From: Citrobacter amalonaticus
GTDB taxonomy: Bacteria; Pseudomonadota; Gammaproteobacteria; Enterobacterales; Enterobacteriaceae
DNA: 64,000 bases
Direction: 5' to 3'
NCBI RefSeq assembly: GCF_001559075.2
Contig: NZ_CP014015.2
Coordinates: forward strand, 2,480,001 to 2,544,000
The translations under genes and the position numbers were made by a program. Positions 47,461 to 55,748 of the stretch are shown here, one piece after another; position 1 is the first letter of the stretch, and every line of letters starts with the position of its first letter. The notes beneath the pieces are model-generated. The model ran no database searches, was not told where the DNA came from, and worked only from the letters and a program-made list of their open reading frames with translations.

Positions 47461-48981
47461 ATGTCTTCTCAGCTCTACGTTACCCAGCAAAATACACCGC
47501 TGGATGACGATACGACCCTCATGTCGACTACCGATCTCCACAGCTACATCACGCACGCCAACGATACGTTCGTCAATATTAGCGGTTACTCACTCAATGA
47601 ATTGCTGGCGCAACCGCACAACCTGGTGCGTCACCCGGACATGCCGAAAGCAGCCTTCGCCGACATGTGGTACACCCTGCAGCAGGGCGAGCCGTGGAGC
47701 GGCATCGTCAAGAATCGGCGTAAAAATGGCGATCACTACTGGGTTCGGGCGAACGCGGTACCGATGGTGCGCGAGGGGAACGTGACGGGGTACATGTCAA
47801 TTCGCACCCGCGCAACGGATGCGGAGATCGCCACGGTTGAGCCGCTTTACAAGGCGCTCAATGAGGGGCGTTGTCGACGCCGGATCCACAAAGGACTGGT
47901 GGTGCGTAAAGGATGGCTCGGGAAACTACCGGCAATGCCGGTGCGTTGGCGGGTCCGCAGCGTGATGGCGCTGATCTACGTGGTATTGGCGGCGGCGCTA
48001 CACCTGTCCGGCGCGCCATGGCTTGCACAACTGATGTGTGCGCTGGTGATGTTGTTGGGTACGGCGGCGTTTGAGTGGCAGATTGTTCGCCCGATTGAGA
48101 ACGTAGCGAAGCAGGCGCTGAAGGTGGCGACCGGTGAGCGAAACAGCGTGGCGCATCTGAATCGCAGTGATGAACTGGGGTTGACGCTACGCGCTGTCGG
48201 GCAACTTGGTTTGATGTGTCGCTGGCTAATCAACGACGTTTCAAGCCAGGTGTCGAGCGTCAGAAACGGTAGCGAAACCTTAGCGAAAGGCAATGACGAT
48301 CTGAATAAGCATACGCGTCAGACGGTCGATAACGTCCAGCAGACGGTGACCACCATGAATCAAATGGCGGCGTCGGTAAAACAAAACTCAGAAACCGCAT
48401 CCGCCGCCGATAAGCTGTCGATTGCCGCCAGTAGCGCGGCGACGCAGGGCGGTGAAGCGATGGACACCGTGATTAAAACCATGGATGACATCGCCAACAG
48501 CACACAGCGCATTGGTACCATCACCACGCTGATTAACGACATCGCTTTCCAGACGAATATCCTGGCGCTGAACGCCGCGGTTGAAGCGGCCAGGGCGGGC
48601 GAGCAGGGCAAAGGGTTTGCCGTCGTGGCAGGTGAAGTACGCCATCTGGCTAGCCGCAGCGCCAGCGCGGCGAATGATATTCGTAAGTTGATCGATGCCA
48701 GTGCGGATAAAGTACAGTCGGGTTCTCAGCAGGTCCATGCGGCGGGACGTACGATGGATGATATTGTCTCTCAGGTACAAAACGTCACCCAGTTGATTGC
48801 GCAGATCAGCCATTCAACGCTGGAGCAGTCTGACGGATTGACCAGTCTGACGCGTGCGGTAAGCGAACTTAACGACATCACGCAGAAAAACGCCGAGTTG
48901 GTTGAAGAGAGCGCGCAGGTGTCCGCTATGGTTAAACACCGTGCCAGCCGTCTGGCGGATGCCGTGACGGTGCTGCACTGA
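47461..48981 (+). CDS. aer: Aerotaxis receptor
   Basis: A 506-residue energy and redox taxis receptor, equal in length to E. coli Aer. An N-terminal FAD-binding PAS domain (about 20-120, with NDTFVNISGYSLNELL and the WSGIVKNRRKNGDHYWV core) is cytoplasmic. It is joined by an F1 region to a membrane anchor around residues 165-205, then HAMP and a cytoplasmic signalling domain whose tip holds the LINDIAFQTNILALNAA hairpin. No periplasmic domain and no C-terminal NWETF tether, as known for Aer. Confidence 0.96.
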   Translation: MSSQLYVTQQNTPLDDDTTLMSTTDLHSYITHANDTFVNISGYSLNELLAQPHNLVRHPDMPKAAFADMWYTLQQGEPWSGIVKNRRKNGDHYWVRANAVPMVREGNVTGYMSIRTRATDAEIATVEPLYKALNEGRCRRRIHKGLVVRKGWLGKLPAMPVRWRVRSVMALIYVVLAAALHLSGAPWLAQLMCALVMLLGTAAFEWQIVRPIENVAKQALKVATGERNSVAHLNRSDELGLTLRAVGQLGLMCRWLINDVSSQVSSVRNGSETLAKGNDDLNKHTRQTVDNVQQTVTTMNQMAASVKQNSETASAADKLSIAASSAATQGGEAMDTVIKTMDDIANSTQRIGTITTLINDIAFQTNILALNAAVEAARAGEQGKGFAVVAGEVRHLASRSASAANDIRKLIDASADKVQSGSQQVHAAGRTMDDIVSQVQNVTQLIAQISHSTLEQSDGLTSLTRAVSELNDITQKNAELVEESAQVSAMVKHRASRLADAVTVLH

Positions 48982-49001
48982 TCCTTTCTTTTATCCTCAT
49001 C

Positions 49002-49030
49002 AACGCTTACCGGTAATGGTAAGCGTTATT
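49002..49030 (+). terminator. aer terminator 1
   Basis: AACGCTTACC (49002-49011) pairs with GGTAAGCGTT (49018-49027); the following bases are only moderately T-rich. Confidence 0.6.
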
Positions 49031-49062
49031 GTAATAATAATGTTAATGATATATTAAATATT

Positions 49063-49084
49063 GCCACCTACGGGTGGTTTTTTC
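49063..49084 (+). terminator. aer terminator 2
   Basis: CCACC-TACG-GGTGG followed by six T. Confidence 0.75.
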
Positions 49085-49225
49085 ATTTTATTCATATCTT
49101 TCAATTTCTGTCTTTTGGCGATTAAGACATTATAAAAAATCGTTTATATAACGATCGGTCTGCGTCTATTCATCGTCAAAAACTATTTTCCGACAATTAT
49201 TGATAATAAAAAGCGATCAATATCA

Positions 49226-49252
49226 TAAAGTTAGTGAGTTTGTTACCGATAA
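49226..49252 (+). promoter_or_regulatory. Sigma-28 (FliA) promoter of the chemoreceptor gene
   Basis: TAAA (49226-49229), 15 bp, then ACCGATAA (49245-49252): one mismatch to the consensus box GCCGATAA. It lies 40 bp before the start codon. Confidence 0.85.
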
Positions 49253-49291
49253 AGGAATCTGTCTGAAGAAAACTATCTCCAGGGAGAATAT

Positions 49292-50857
49292 ATGTTTTTG
49301 CGTAACATGAAGATCCGCTCAAAATTATTTATCGCGTTTGGATTGTTTATTGTACTGATGATGGTGAGTTCGGGCCTTTCATTATTTAGCCTGGACCGCG
49401 CCAACAGCGGTATGCAAAACATCATTACCAATGACTATCCCGTCACGGTAAAAGCCAATAAGCTCATCGATCATTTTCAGGATTTTGTCAGCACACAGCA
49501 GCTGATGCTGATGGACGAAGAGGGGCGCTGGGCCCAGACGTCGCAGAAAAAGCTCGACACCATTAGCCAGCAGATTACAGTGCTGCTGGATGAACTGGAC
49601 GCTGCGCCGCTAAACGCCGAATCGAAAAAGGTCATCGCCGGGATCCGCGACGTGCGCGAGCAATATCTCGCCTCCCGATTCCGCATTCTGCAGGAACTGC
49701 AAAACCATAACCGACAGGCGGCAATGCAGGAGATGATGACCACGACGGTCAATGTACAGCAGGCCTATAAAGAGAAAGTTCAGGCGCTGATCGCCATTGA
49801 AGATACGCAGATGTTGCGTGCTGGCGCCCAGGTGGCAAGCGACTTCACCGCGAACCGGGCGCTGCTTATCGCGCTGGCGCTCATTGGTATTGCTGCGGGC
49901 TGTATGATGGGCTGGTATATCGTACGGTCCATCACCCGGCCGCTGAATGAAGCGGTGCAGTTTGCCGAAGCGATTGCCGAGGGCGATCTGACCCGCAATA
50001 TCCTCACCACGCAGAAAGATGAGACCGGCGAACTGCTGCACGCGCTGATGGTAATGAAAACTCGTCTGCTGGAGATTGTCCAGGAAGTTCAGAACGGGTC
50101 GGAGAATATCTCCAGCGCGGCAGCGCAGATCGTCGCCGGGAACCAGGATCTGGCCGCGCGTACCGAAGAACAGGCGAGCTCCGTCGAGCAGACCGCAGCG
50201 TCAATGGAGCAGATCACCGCCACGGTAAAAAACACGGCCGAACATACCGGAGAAGCGACGAAGCTCTCTGCGGGGGCGGCGACCGTTGTGAAGAACAATG
50301 GCGAGATGATGAATCAGGTGACGCAAAAAATGCGCGTGATTAATGAAACATCTAACCGCATGTCGGACATCATCAACCTGATTGACTCCATTGCATTCCA
50401 GACCAATATTCTGGCGCTTAATGCGGCCGTCGAAGCCGCGCGAGCCGGTGAGCATGGTCGTGGGTTTGCCGTGGTGGCAGGAGAAGTACGCCAGTTGGCG
50501 CAGAAGAGCGCATCCTCTGCCAGCGAGATCCGCCATCTGATTGAGGATTCCACCGGTCAGACCCAGGAAGGGATGCTGCTGGTCGAGAAGGCTAACGGCC
50601 TGATAAACGGCATGGTCAGCAACGTCGAGGAGATGGATGTGATCCTGCGGGAGATCGGCCAGGCCAGTCGTGAGCAGACCGAGGGGATTTCGCAGATCAA
50701 CAGCGCGATTGGCCTGATTGACGCCACCACCCAGCAGAACTCCTGTCTGGTTGAGGAGTCCGTTGCGGCAGCGGCGTCACTGAATGAGCAGGCGTTACAC
50801 TTAAAAGAGATGGTGAAAGTGTTCCGCGTTCGCGACGGCGACGCCTTGCCTGCTTAA
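49292..50857 (+). CDS. Methyl-accepting chemotaxis protein (McpC-like)
   Basis: A 521-residue transmembrane chemoreceptor. Order: membrane helix 1 (about 11-31), periplasmic four-helix-bundle sensor (about 32-188), membrane helix 2 (about 190-212), HAMP (about 213-265), then a methyl-accepting coiled coil with the signalling tip SIAFQTNILALNAAVEAARAGEHGRGF. It lacks a C-terminal NWETF receptor-docking pentapeptide (it ends DALPA). K-12 has no receptor here. Salmonella has McpC, a cystine-sensing receptor, beside aer, so orthology is likely but the ligand is not shown. It overlaps convergent yqjI by 4 bp. Confidence 0.93.
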   Translation: MFLRNMKIRSKLFIAFGLFIVLMMVSSGLSLFSLDRANSGMQNIITNDYPVTVKANKLIDHFQDFVSTQQLMLMDEEGRWAQTSQKKLDTISQQITVLLDELDAAPLNAESKKVIAGIRDVREQYLASRFRILQELQNHNRQAAMQEMMTTTVNVQQAYKEKVQALIAIEDTQMLRAGAQVASDFTANRALLIALALIGIAAGCMMGWYIVRSITRPLNEAVQFAEAIAEGDLTRNILTTQKDETGELLHALMVMKTRLLEIVQEVQNGSENISSAAAQIVAGNQDLAARTEEQASSVEQTAASMEQITATVKNTAEHTGEATKLSAGAATVVKNNGEMMNQVTQKMRVINETSNRMSDIINLIDSIAFQTNILALNAAVEAARAGEHGRGFAVVAGEVRQLAQKSASSASEIRHLIEDSTGQTQEGMLLVEKANGLINGMVSNVEEMDVILREIGQASREQTEGISQINSAIGLIDATTQQNSCLVEESVAAAASLNEQALHLKEMVKVFRVRDGDALPA

Positions 50858-51411
50858 TCAAGCTGAGTGATTTCCAGCGCCGCGCGGTCGATCACGCCAA
50901 TGATCTTTTTTAACTGTGCGTCGCTGATGTCACCCTGATTCACCCTCAGATCCAGTACCGCCCTGAAGTTTTCCAGCGCTCGCTTCATCTGCGGATTCTT
51001 ACGCAGTTCAAAGCCGACATTACGTGCGTTGACGCGTTCCTGGATGTGACCGAGATGTTCACGATTCTCTTCCAGCCATTGTGCGCCGGTGTCAGTGATG
51101 GTGATTTTTTTACGCCCGCCATCCTCTTCGCTGATCGTAATAAAGGCCTGATCCTGGAGGAAATCCAGCGTTGGGTAGATCACGCCAGGGCTTGGCGTAT
51201 AGTTGCCCTGCGTCAGATTCTCGATGGCTTTGATTAGCTCATAACCGTGGCTGGCTTCGCGGGAAAGAATATCCAGAATCACCAGACGCAACTCCCCATG
51301 ACCAAAAAAGCGTTGACGCCGCCCGCCACCGCCGCCTCTACCGTGACGATGTTCGCAACCGTCGTGATGATGCCCTTCGCCTTTACAGCAACCTTCATGA
51401 TGATGTCGCAT
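50854..51411 (-). CDS. yqjI: PadR-family nickel-responsive repressor YqjI
   Basis: A 185-residue repressor of itself and yqjH. The N-terminal 33 residues are a metal-binding tail (His/Cys-rich, MRHHHEGCCKGEG...), followed by a PadR winged helix (ILSREASHGYELI, SPGVIYPTLDFLQ) and a C-terminal dimerising helix. In E. coli binding of nickel releases YqjI from DNA. The E. coli protein is about 207 residues with a longer His-rich tail, so the metal tail is shortened here. Confidence 0.95.
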   Translation of the reverse strand: MRHHHEGCCKGEGHHHDGCEHRHGRGGGGGRRQRFFGHGELRLVILDILSREASHGYELIKAIENLTQGNYTPSPGVIYPTLDFLQDQAFITISEEDGGRKKITITDTGAQWLEENREHLGHIQERVNARNVGFELRKNPQMKRALENFRAVLDLRVNQGDISDAQLKKIIGVIDRAALEITQLD

Positions 51412-51427
51412 GATAATCTCCTGTTGT

Positions 51428-51441
51428 TTAGATATATCTAA
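51428..51441. promoter_or_regulatory. YqjI operator, yqjI side
   Basis: TTAGATATATCTAA is a perfect 14-bp palindrome; a related TTATATCTAAAT follows at 51443-51454. It matches the sequence type bound by E. coli YqjI and lies about 17 bp upstream of the yqjI start codon. Confidence 0.75.
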
Positions 51442-51570
51442 TTTATATCTAAATTTAAGATTTTGACAAGGGTAGTGTTGAAGTTTTTACTAATTATATG
51501 AATTTAAATGATAAATATTTAACGACGCAACATTGTAGACGCTATCAAAAAATGACTTGCAATTCTGGCT

Positions 51571-51589
51571 ATTAACAATCATTATCATT
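51571..51589 (+). promoter_or_regulatory. Fur box upstream of yqjH
   Basis: ATTAACAATCATTATCATT, a good match to the 19-bp Fur consensus read on the minus strand (AATGATAATGATTGTTAAT). E. coli yqjH is Fur-regulated. Confidence 0.65.
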
Positions 51590-51599
51590 TGAAAAATCT

Positions 51600-51616
51600 A
51601 TTTAGATATATCTGAT
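51600..51616. promoter_or_regulatory. YqjI operator, yqjH side
   Basis: TTTAGATATATCTGAT shares the AGATATATCT core with the palindrome at 51428-51441, giving two YqjI sites about 170 bp apart that flank the divergent promoters. Confidence 0.7.
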
Positions 51617-51636
51617 TATCACACGAAGGCCAAAAA

Positions 51637-52404
51637 ATGATGGATAAAACTTCACGTTACCCACAGCGCGTGCGCAATGAACTGCGCTTTCGCGAACTTA
51701 CCGTTTTGCGCGTAGAACGTATCGGCACGGGTTTTCAGCGTATTGTCCTCGGTGGAGATGCGTTGGAAGGCTTTAATTCGCGCGGCTTTGACGACCATAG
51801 CAAGGTGTTTTTCCCGCAACCCGGCAGCCAGTTTGTTCCGCCAACCGTGACGGAAGAAGGCATTGTCTGGGGTGAGGGCGTACGTCCGGCTTCTCGCGAT
51901 TACACACCGTTGTACGATGAAGCTCGTCATGAGCTGGCGCTGGATTTCTTTATTCACGACGGCGGGGTGGCAAGTTCCTGGGCGATGAAAGCGCGCGAAG
52001 GCGATACGCTAACGATCGGGGGGCCACGTGGTTCGCTGGTGGTGCCGGAAGACTACGCTTATCAGCTCTATGTTTGTGATGAGTCCGGTATGCCAGCGTT
52101 GCGGCGTCGTCTTGAGGCGCTGAGTCGCTTACCGGTAAAACCGACGGTGACCGCGCTGGTGAGCGTCGCCGATCCGGCGTATCAGGATTACCTCGCGCAT
52201 CTGGACGATTTTGCCATTGAATGGCTGGGACACGATGAGCAGGCGATTGCCGCGCGACTGGCGCAGATCGAAGTACCGGAAGAAGATTACTTCATCTGGA
52301 TCACCGGGGAAGGGAAAGTGGTGAAAAACCTCAGTCAGCGCTTTGAGCAGGAACCGTTTGACCAGCAGTTAGTCCGGGCAGCGGCGTACTGGCACAACAA
52401 GTAA
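51637..52404 (+). CDS. yqjH: NADPH-dependent ferric-chelate reductase
   Basis: A 255-residue FAD-containing siderophore-interacting protein that reduces ferric siderophore complexes in the cytoplasm. The FAD-binding region includes the SRDYTPLYD motif, and the NAD(P)H part contains VCDESGMPALRRR and IWITGEGKVVKNL. Two adjacent ATG codons are possible starts; the first has an AAGG site seven bases ahead. It is divergent from yqjI and carries a Fur box and a YqjI operator in its promoter region. Confidence 0.95.
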   Translation: MMDKTSRYPQRVRNELRFRELTVLRVERIGTGFQRIVLGGDALEGFNSRGFDDHSKVFFPQPGSQFVPPTVTEEGIVWGEGVRPASRDYTPLYDEARHELALDFFIHDGGVASSWAMKAREGDTLTIGGPRGSLVVPEDYAYQLYVCDESGMPALRRRLEALSRLPVKPTVTALVSVADPAYQDYLAHLDDFAIEWLGHDEQAIAARLAQIEVPEEDYFIWITGEGKVVKNLSQRFEQEPFDQQLVRAAAYWHNK

Positions 52405-52513
52405 AGTGAGCGCCGTCGGGACAATGAAATTTAATGATTTCTTTGAGGCTGAAATCGGTTTAAGGTCATAGGGTAGTCTTGTGTTTTACATGGTAAATTT
52501 TAAGGATAAAAGT

Positions 52514-52828
52514 ATGCCTGCAGTCATTGATAAAGCATTAGATTTCATTAACGGTATGAACACTTCAGCGTCATCTCCACACCCGATGGATGAGAGCACG
52601 GCAAAAGGGATTTTAAAGTACCTGAAAGAACTGGGATTCCCGGCCAGCGCAACAGACATCACGGCCCGGGGGGAACAAGAGGGGTGGAACCCTGGTTTTA
52701 CGCAGAAATTAGCCGGATGGGCTGAAAAGTTTGAGTCCGGAGAGCGGGTATTGATTAAAGACCCTGAGTATTTTTCAATGTATATGCGTGAGCAGCTTCA
52801 GGAACTGGTCGAAGTTGAGCGCGCGTGA
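52514..52828 (+). CDS. YoaC-like DUF1889 protein
   Basis: A 104-residue soluble, mostly helical protein (MPAVIDKALDFINGMN..., STAKGILKYLKELG, EYFSMYMREQLQEL). It strongly resembles E. coli YoaC (DUF1889), which is encoded at about 40 min in K-12, far from yqjH. The start at 52514 follows a TAAGGA site and matches YoaC; the upstream extension MFYMVNFKDKS is not used. Function unknown. Confidence 0.8.
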   Translation: MPAVIDKALDFINGMNTSASSPHPMDESTAKGILKYLKELGFPASATDITARGEQEGWNPGFTQKLAGWAEKFESGERVLIKDPEYFSMYMREQLQELVEVERA

Positions 52829-52914
52829 ATTCAACAACCTGCCTTGATGCTCTTGCCAGTCAGGGAAGAGCATCCCTTTCTCTGTATTGCCGCGCGAGTG
52901 TAACTCATTGAATT

Positions 52915-52990
52915 TGGTGGCCCCTGCTGGACTTGAACCAGCGACCAAGCGATTATGAGTCGCCTGCTCTAACCACTGAGCTAAGGGGCC
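52915..52990 (-). tRNA. ileX: tRNA-Ile (CAT anticodon, lysidine-modified)
   Basis: A 76-nt tRNA from GGCCCCTTAGCTCAG to the encoded CCA. The anticodon loop reads CTCATAA with CAT in place. The acceptor stem GGCCCC/GGGGCC and T arm TTCAAGTCC match E. coli ileX, which reads AUA after TilS converts C34 to lysidine. It is not an initiator or elongator methionine tRNA. Confidence 0.95.
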
Positions 52991-53116
52991 GTGGCGGTGA
53001 ATTATAAAGTAACTCCTGCGCGCAATCCAGCCATAACCGTACGTATGCTGTTTTATTAAACAACGTATTTTCAATCCGTTATACTTTTCCCTACGATGTT
53101 ATGTAGTGGAGTCATC

Positions 53117-53623
53117 ATGGTTAAGGACATTTTAGCGCCGGGGTTGCGGGTCGTGTTCTGCGGCATCAATCCGGGGCTCTCTTCTGCCGGGACGGGGTTT
53201 CCGTTTGCGCATCCGGCAAACCGTTTCTGGAAGGTGATCCATCAGGCTGGTTTTACCGATCGCCAGCTCAAACCGGAAGAGGCAGAGCACCTGCTGGATT
53301 TTCGCTGTGGCGTGACCAAACTGGTCGACAGACCGACGGTGCAGGCTAATGAAGTCTCGCGTAAGGAGTTGCACGATGGTGGACGTAGCCTGATTGCTAA
53401 GATTGAGCAGTACCAACCGCATGCCCTGGCGATTCTGGGTAAGCAGGCGTTTGAACAAGGCTTCAGCCAGCGCGGCGTACAGTGGGGAAAGCAGAGTATA
53501 ACGATTGGCGCAACGCAGGTGTGGGTATTGCCGAATACCAGCGGATTGAGCCGTATTACCCTGGATAAACTGGTGGAAGCCTTCAGGGAACTGGATGAGG
53601 CGCTGATCGTGCGCGGAATGTAA
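53117..53623 (+). CDS. mug: G/U mismatch-specific DNA glycosylase
   Basis: A 168-residue uracil-DNA glycosylase superfamily protein that removes uracil or ethenocytosine paired with G. The catalytic Asn is in the GINPGLSSAG motif, and the substrate-wedge loop is LPNTSGLSR near the C-terminus. The ATG at 53117 with GGAG just before it is chosen over the one seven codons upstream. It faces rpoD convergently, sharing a terminator. Confidence 0.96.
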   Translation: MVKDILAPGLRVVFCGINPGLSSAGTGFPFAHPANRFWKVIHQAGFTDRQLKPEEAEHLLDFRCGVTKLVDRPTVQANEVSRKELHDGGRSLIAKIEQYQPHALAILGKQAFEQGFSQRGVQWGKQSITIGATQVWVLPNTSGLSRITLDKLVEAFRELDEALIVRGM

Positions 53624-53655
53624 AAAAAAACGCCACCGGGAAGGTGGCGTTTGCA
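53622..53655. terminator. Shared rpoD/mug terminator
   Basis: CGCCACC-GGGAA-GGTGGCG stem. On the minus strand a run of nine T follows (strong rpoD terminator); on the plus strand only GTTTGC, so it is weaker for mug. Confidence 0.85.
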
Positions 53656-53670
53656 GTTTATGCGACGGGA

Positions 53671-55515
53671 TTAATCGTCCAGGAAGCTACGAAGTACTTC
53701 AGAACGGCTCGGGTGACGCAGTTTACGCAGCGCCTTCGCTTCGATCTGACGGATACGTTCGCGGGTAACGTCGAACTGTTTACCCACTTCTTCCAGCGTG
53801 TGGTCGGTGTTCATATCGATACCGAAACGCATACGCAGAACTTTCGCTTCACGAGCGGTCAAACCGGCCAGCACGTCGTGCGTTGCCGCACGCAGGCTTT
53901 CGGTGGTCGCAGAATCCAGCGGCAGCTCGAGGGTGGTATCCTCGATGAAATCACCCAGATGCGAATCTTCATCGTCACCGATCGGGGTTTCCATGGAGAT
54001 CGGCTCTTTGGCGATCTTCAGCACTTTACGGATCTTGTCTTCCGGCATCAGCATGCGTTCAGCCAGTTCTTCCGGCGTCGGCTCGCGACCCATCTCTTGC
54101 AGCATCTGGCGGGAGATACGGTTGAGCTTGTTGATCGTCTCAATCATATGCACCGGAATACGGATGGTGCGCGCCTGATCCGCGATAGAGCGGGTGATCG
54201 CCTGACGGATCCACCAGGTGGCGTAGGTGGAGAACTTGTAACCACGACGGTATTCGAACTTATCGACCGCTTTCATCAGACCGATGTTACCTTCCTGAAT
54301 CAGATCCAGGAACTGCAGACCACGGTTGGTGTATTTCTTGGCGATAGAGATAACCAGACGTAAGTTGGCTTCAACCATCTCTTTCTTCGCACGACGCGCT
54401 TTCGCTTCGCCGATGGACATGCGACGGTTGATGTCTTTGACCTGTTCGATAGTCAGGCCGGTCTCTTCTTCGATCTGTTGCAGCTTCTGCAGGCCACGGT
54501 GAACGTCATCGGCCACATCGTGCAGTTTTTCGGACCACGGTTTGTTCATCGCGATAGCCGCGTTGAACCAGGTTTCGCTGGTCTCGTTGCCGGTGAACAG
54601 GGTGATGAAGTTCTTCTTCGGCATTTTGCACTGCTCAACGCAGAGCTTCATGATCAGACGTTCCTGGGTACGGACCCTGTCCATCATGACGCGCATGCTG
54701 TTTACCAGGTAGTCGAACTGCTTCGGCACCAGACGGAACTGCTTGAACACTTCAGACAGCTTCAGGATTTCAGCCTGAGCATCGGCGTGGCTACGACCTT
54801 TCGCTTTGATGGTGTCACGCGTAACTTCATACTGAGTACGCAGTTCACCGAACTTCTCGCGCGCCAGCTCAGGGTCGATGCTGTTGTCGTCATCGCTGCT
54901 GTCGTCGTCTTCTTCTTCGTCTTCGTCCTCATCGTCATCCATGTCTTCCTGAGATAACTCAGAGCCGACATGAGTGGCGGTAGGGGCCATATCTTCTTCC
55001 GCGTTCGGATCGACAAAACCGGTGATCAGATCGGACAGACGGGCTTCTTCAGCCTCAACGCGATCGTACTGCTCAAGCAGATAGGTAATGGCTTCTGGAT
55101 ATTCAGCAACGGAGCACTGAACCTGGTTGATCCCGTCTTCGATGCGTTTCGCAATATCGATTTCGCCTTCGCGGGTCAACAGTTCAACGGTACCCATTTC
55201 ACGCATGTACATGCGAACCGGGTCAGTGGTACGACCGATTTCAGACTCTACGCTGGACAGAACTTGCGCAGCCGCTTCTTCCGCGTCTTCGTCGGTACTG
55301 GTGGTGTTTTCAGCAAGCAGCAGATCATCGGCATCCGGTGCTTCTTCCATCACCTGAATACCCATGTCGTTGATCATTTGGATGATATCTTCAATCTGAT
55401 CTGAATCGACGATATCTTCCGGCAGATGGTCATTGACCTCGGCATAGGTCAGATAGCCTTGCTCCTTACCACGGGTGACAAGAAGCTTGAGCTGTGACTG
55501 CGGGTTTTGCTCCAT
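53671..55515 (-). CDS. rpoD: RNA polymerase sigma-70 factor
   Basis: The housekeeping sigma factor, 614 residues from the ATG at 55515. Region 1.1 occupies about 1-80; a highly acidic stretch (DDDEDEDEEEDDDSSDDD) sits in the non-conserved region; region 2 has the promoter-melting sequence FSTYATWWIRQAITR; region 4 ends in the -35-binding helix-turn-helix TLEEVGKQFDVTRERIRQIE. The open frame continues 46 codons upstream without support. Last gene of rpsU-dnaG-rpoD. Confidence 0.99.
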   Translation of the reverse strand: MEQNPQSQLKLLVTRGKEQGYLTYAEVNDHLPEDIVDSDQIEDIIQMINDMGIQVMEEAPDADDLLLAENTTSTDEDAEEAAAQVLSSVESEIGRTTDPVRMYMREMGTVELLTREGEIDIAKRIEDGINQVQCSVAEYPEAITYLLEQYDRVEAEEARLSDLITGFVDPNAEEDMAPTATHVGSELSQEDMDDDEDEDEEEDDDSSDDDNSIDPELAREKFGELRTQYEVTRDTIKAKGRSHADAQAEILKLSEVFKQFRLVPKQFDYLVNSMRVMMDRVRTQERLIMKLCVEQCKMPKKNFITLFTGNETSETWFNAAIAMNKPWSEKLHDVADDVHRGLQKLQQIEEETGLTIEQVKDINRRMSIGEAKARRAKKEMVEANLRLVISIAKKYTNRGLQFLDLIQEGNIGLMKAVDKFEYRRGYKFSTYATWWIRQAITRSIADQARTIRIPVHMIETINKLNRISRQMLQEMGREPTPEELAERMLMPEDKIRKVLKIAKEPISMETPIGDDEDSHLGDFIEDTTLELPLDSATTESLRAATHDVLAGLTAREAKVLRMRFGIDMNTDHTLEEVGKQFDVTRERIRQIEAKALRKLRHPSRSEVLRSFLDD

Positions 55516-55748
55516 AAGACGGTATCCACACTTAATTCGTTTGATTAGCGTCAGCAAGCCGTTGCTGCCAACATTTAAAGCGAGGGCGTACTTATATTTG
55601 TGCCGCTGCCTCTCAGTGCGGCTGTCGGGGGCTTCCCGATCGCTATTCGGCACTTAAGCCGTTAAATACTTCATCCTTCAAGTTGTCTCTGTGTTAGCGG
55701 CGTTCTCTTGCTGCCTTGATACAACTCGAATGATTTTGTCTGTTTCAA

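Larger units (their letters stand above)
48982..49291. other. Gap between aer and the chemoreceptor gene
   Basis: 310 bp holding two terminator hairpins and the sigma-28 promoter of the chemoreceptor. The middle (49085-49200) is AT-rich without recognisable sites. Confidence 0.6.

Noticed and set aside
52915..52990. Possible integration site with a duplicated tRNA end next to ileX
   Set aside because: No second copy of the tRNA 3' end and no integrase are visible around the yoaC-like gene.
55516..55653. 46-codon N-terminal extension of rpoD
   Set aside because: Sigma-70 starts MEQNPQSQLK in enterobacteria; the extension is untranslated leader.
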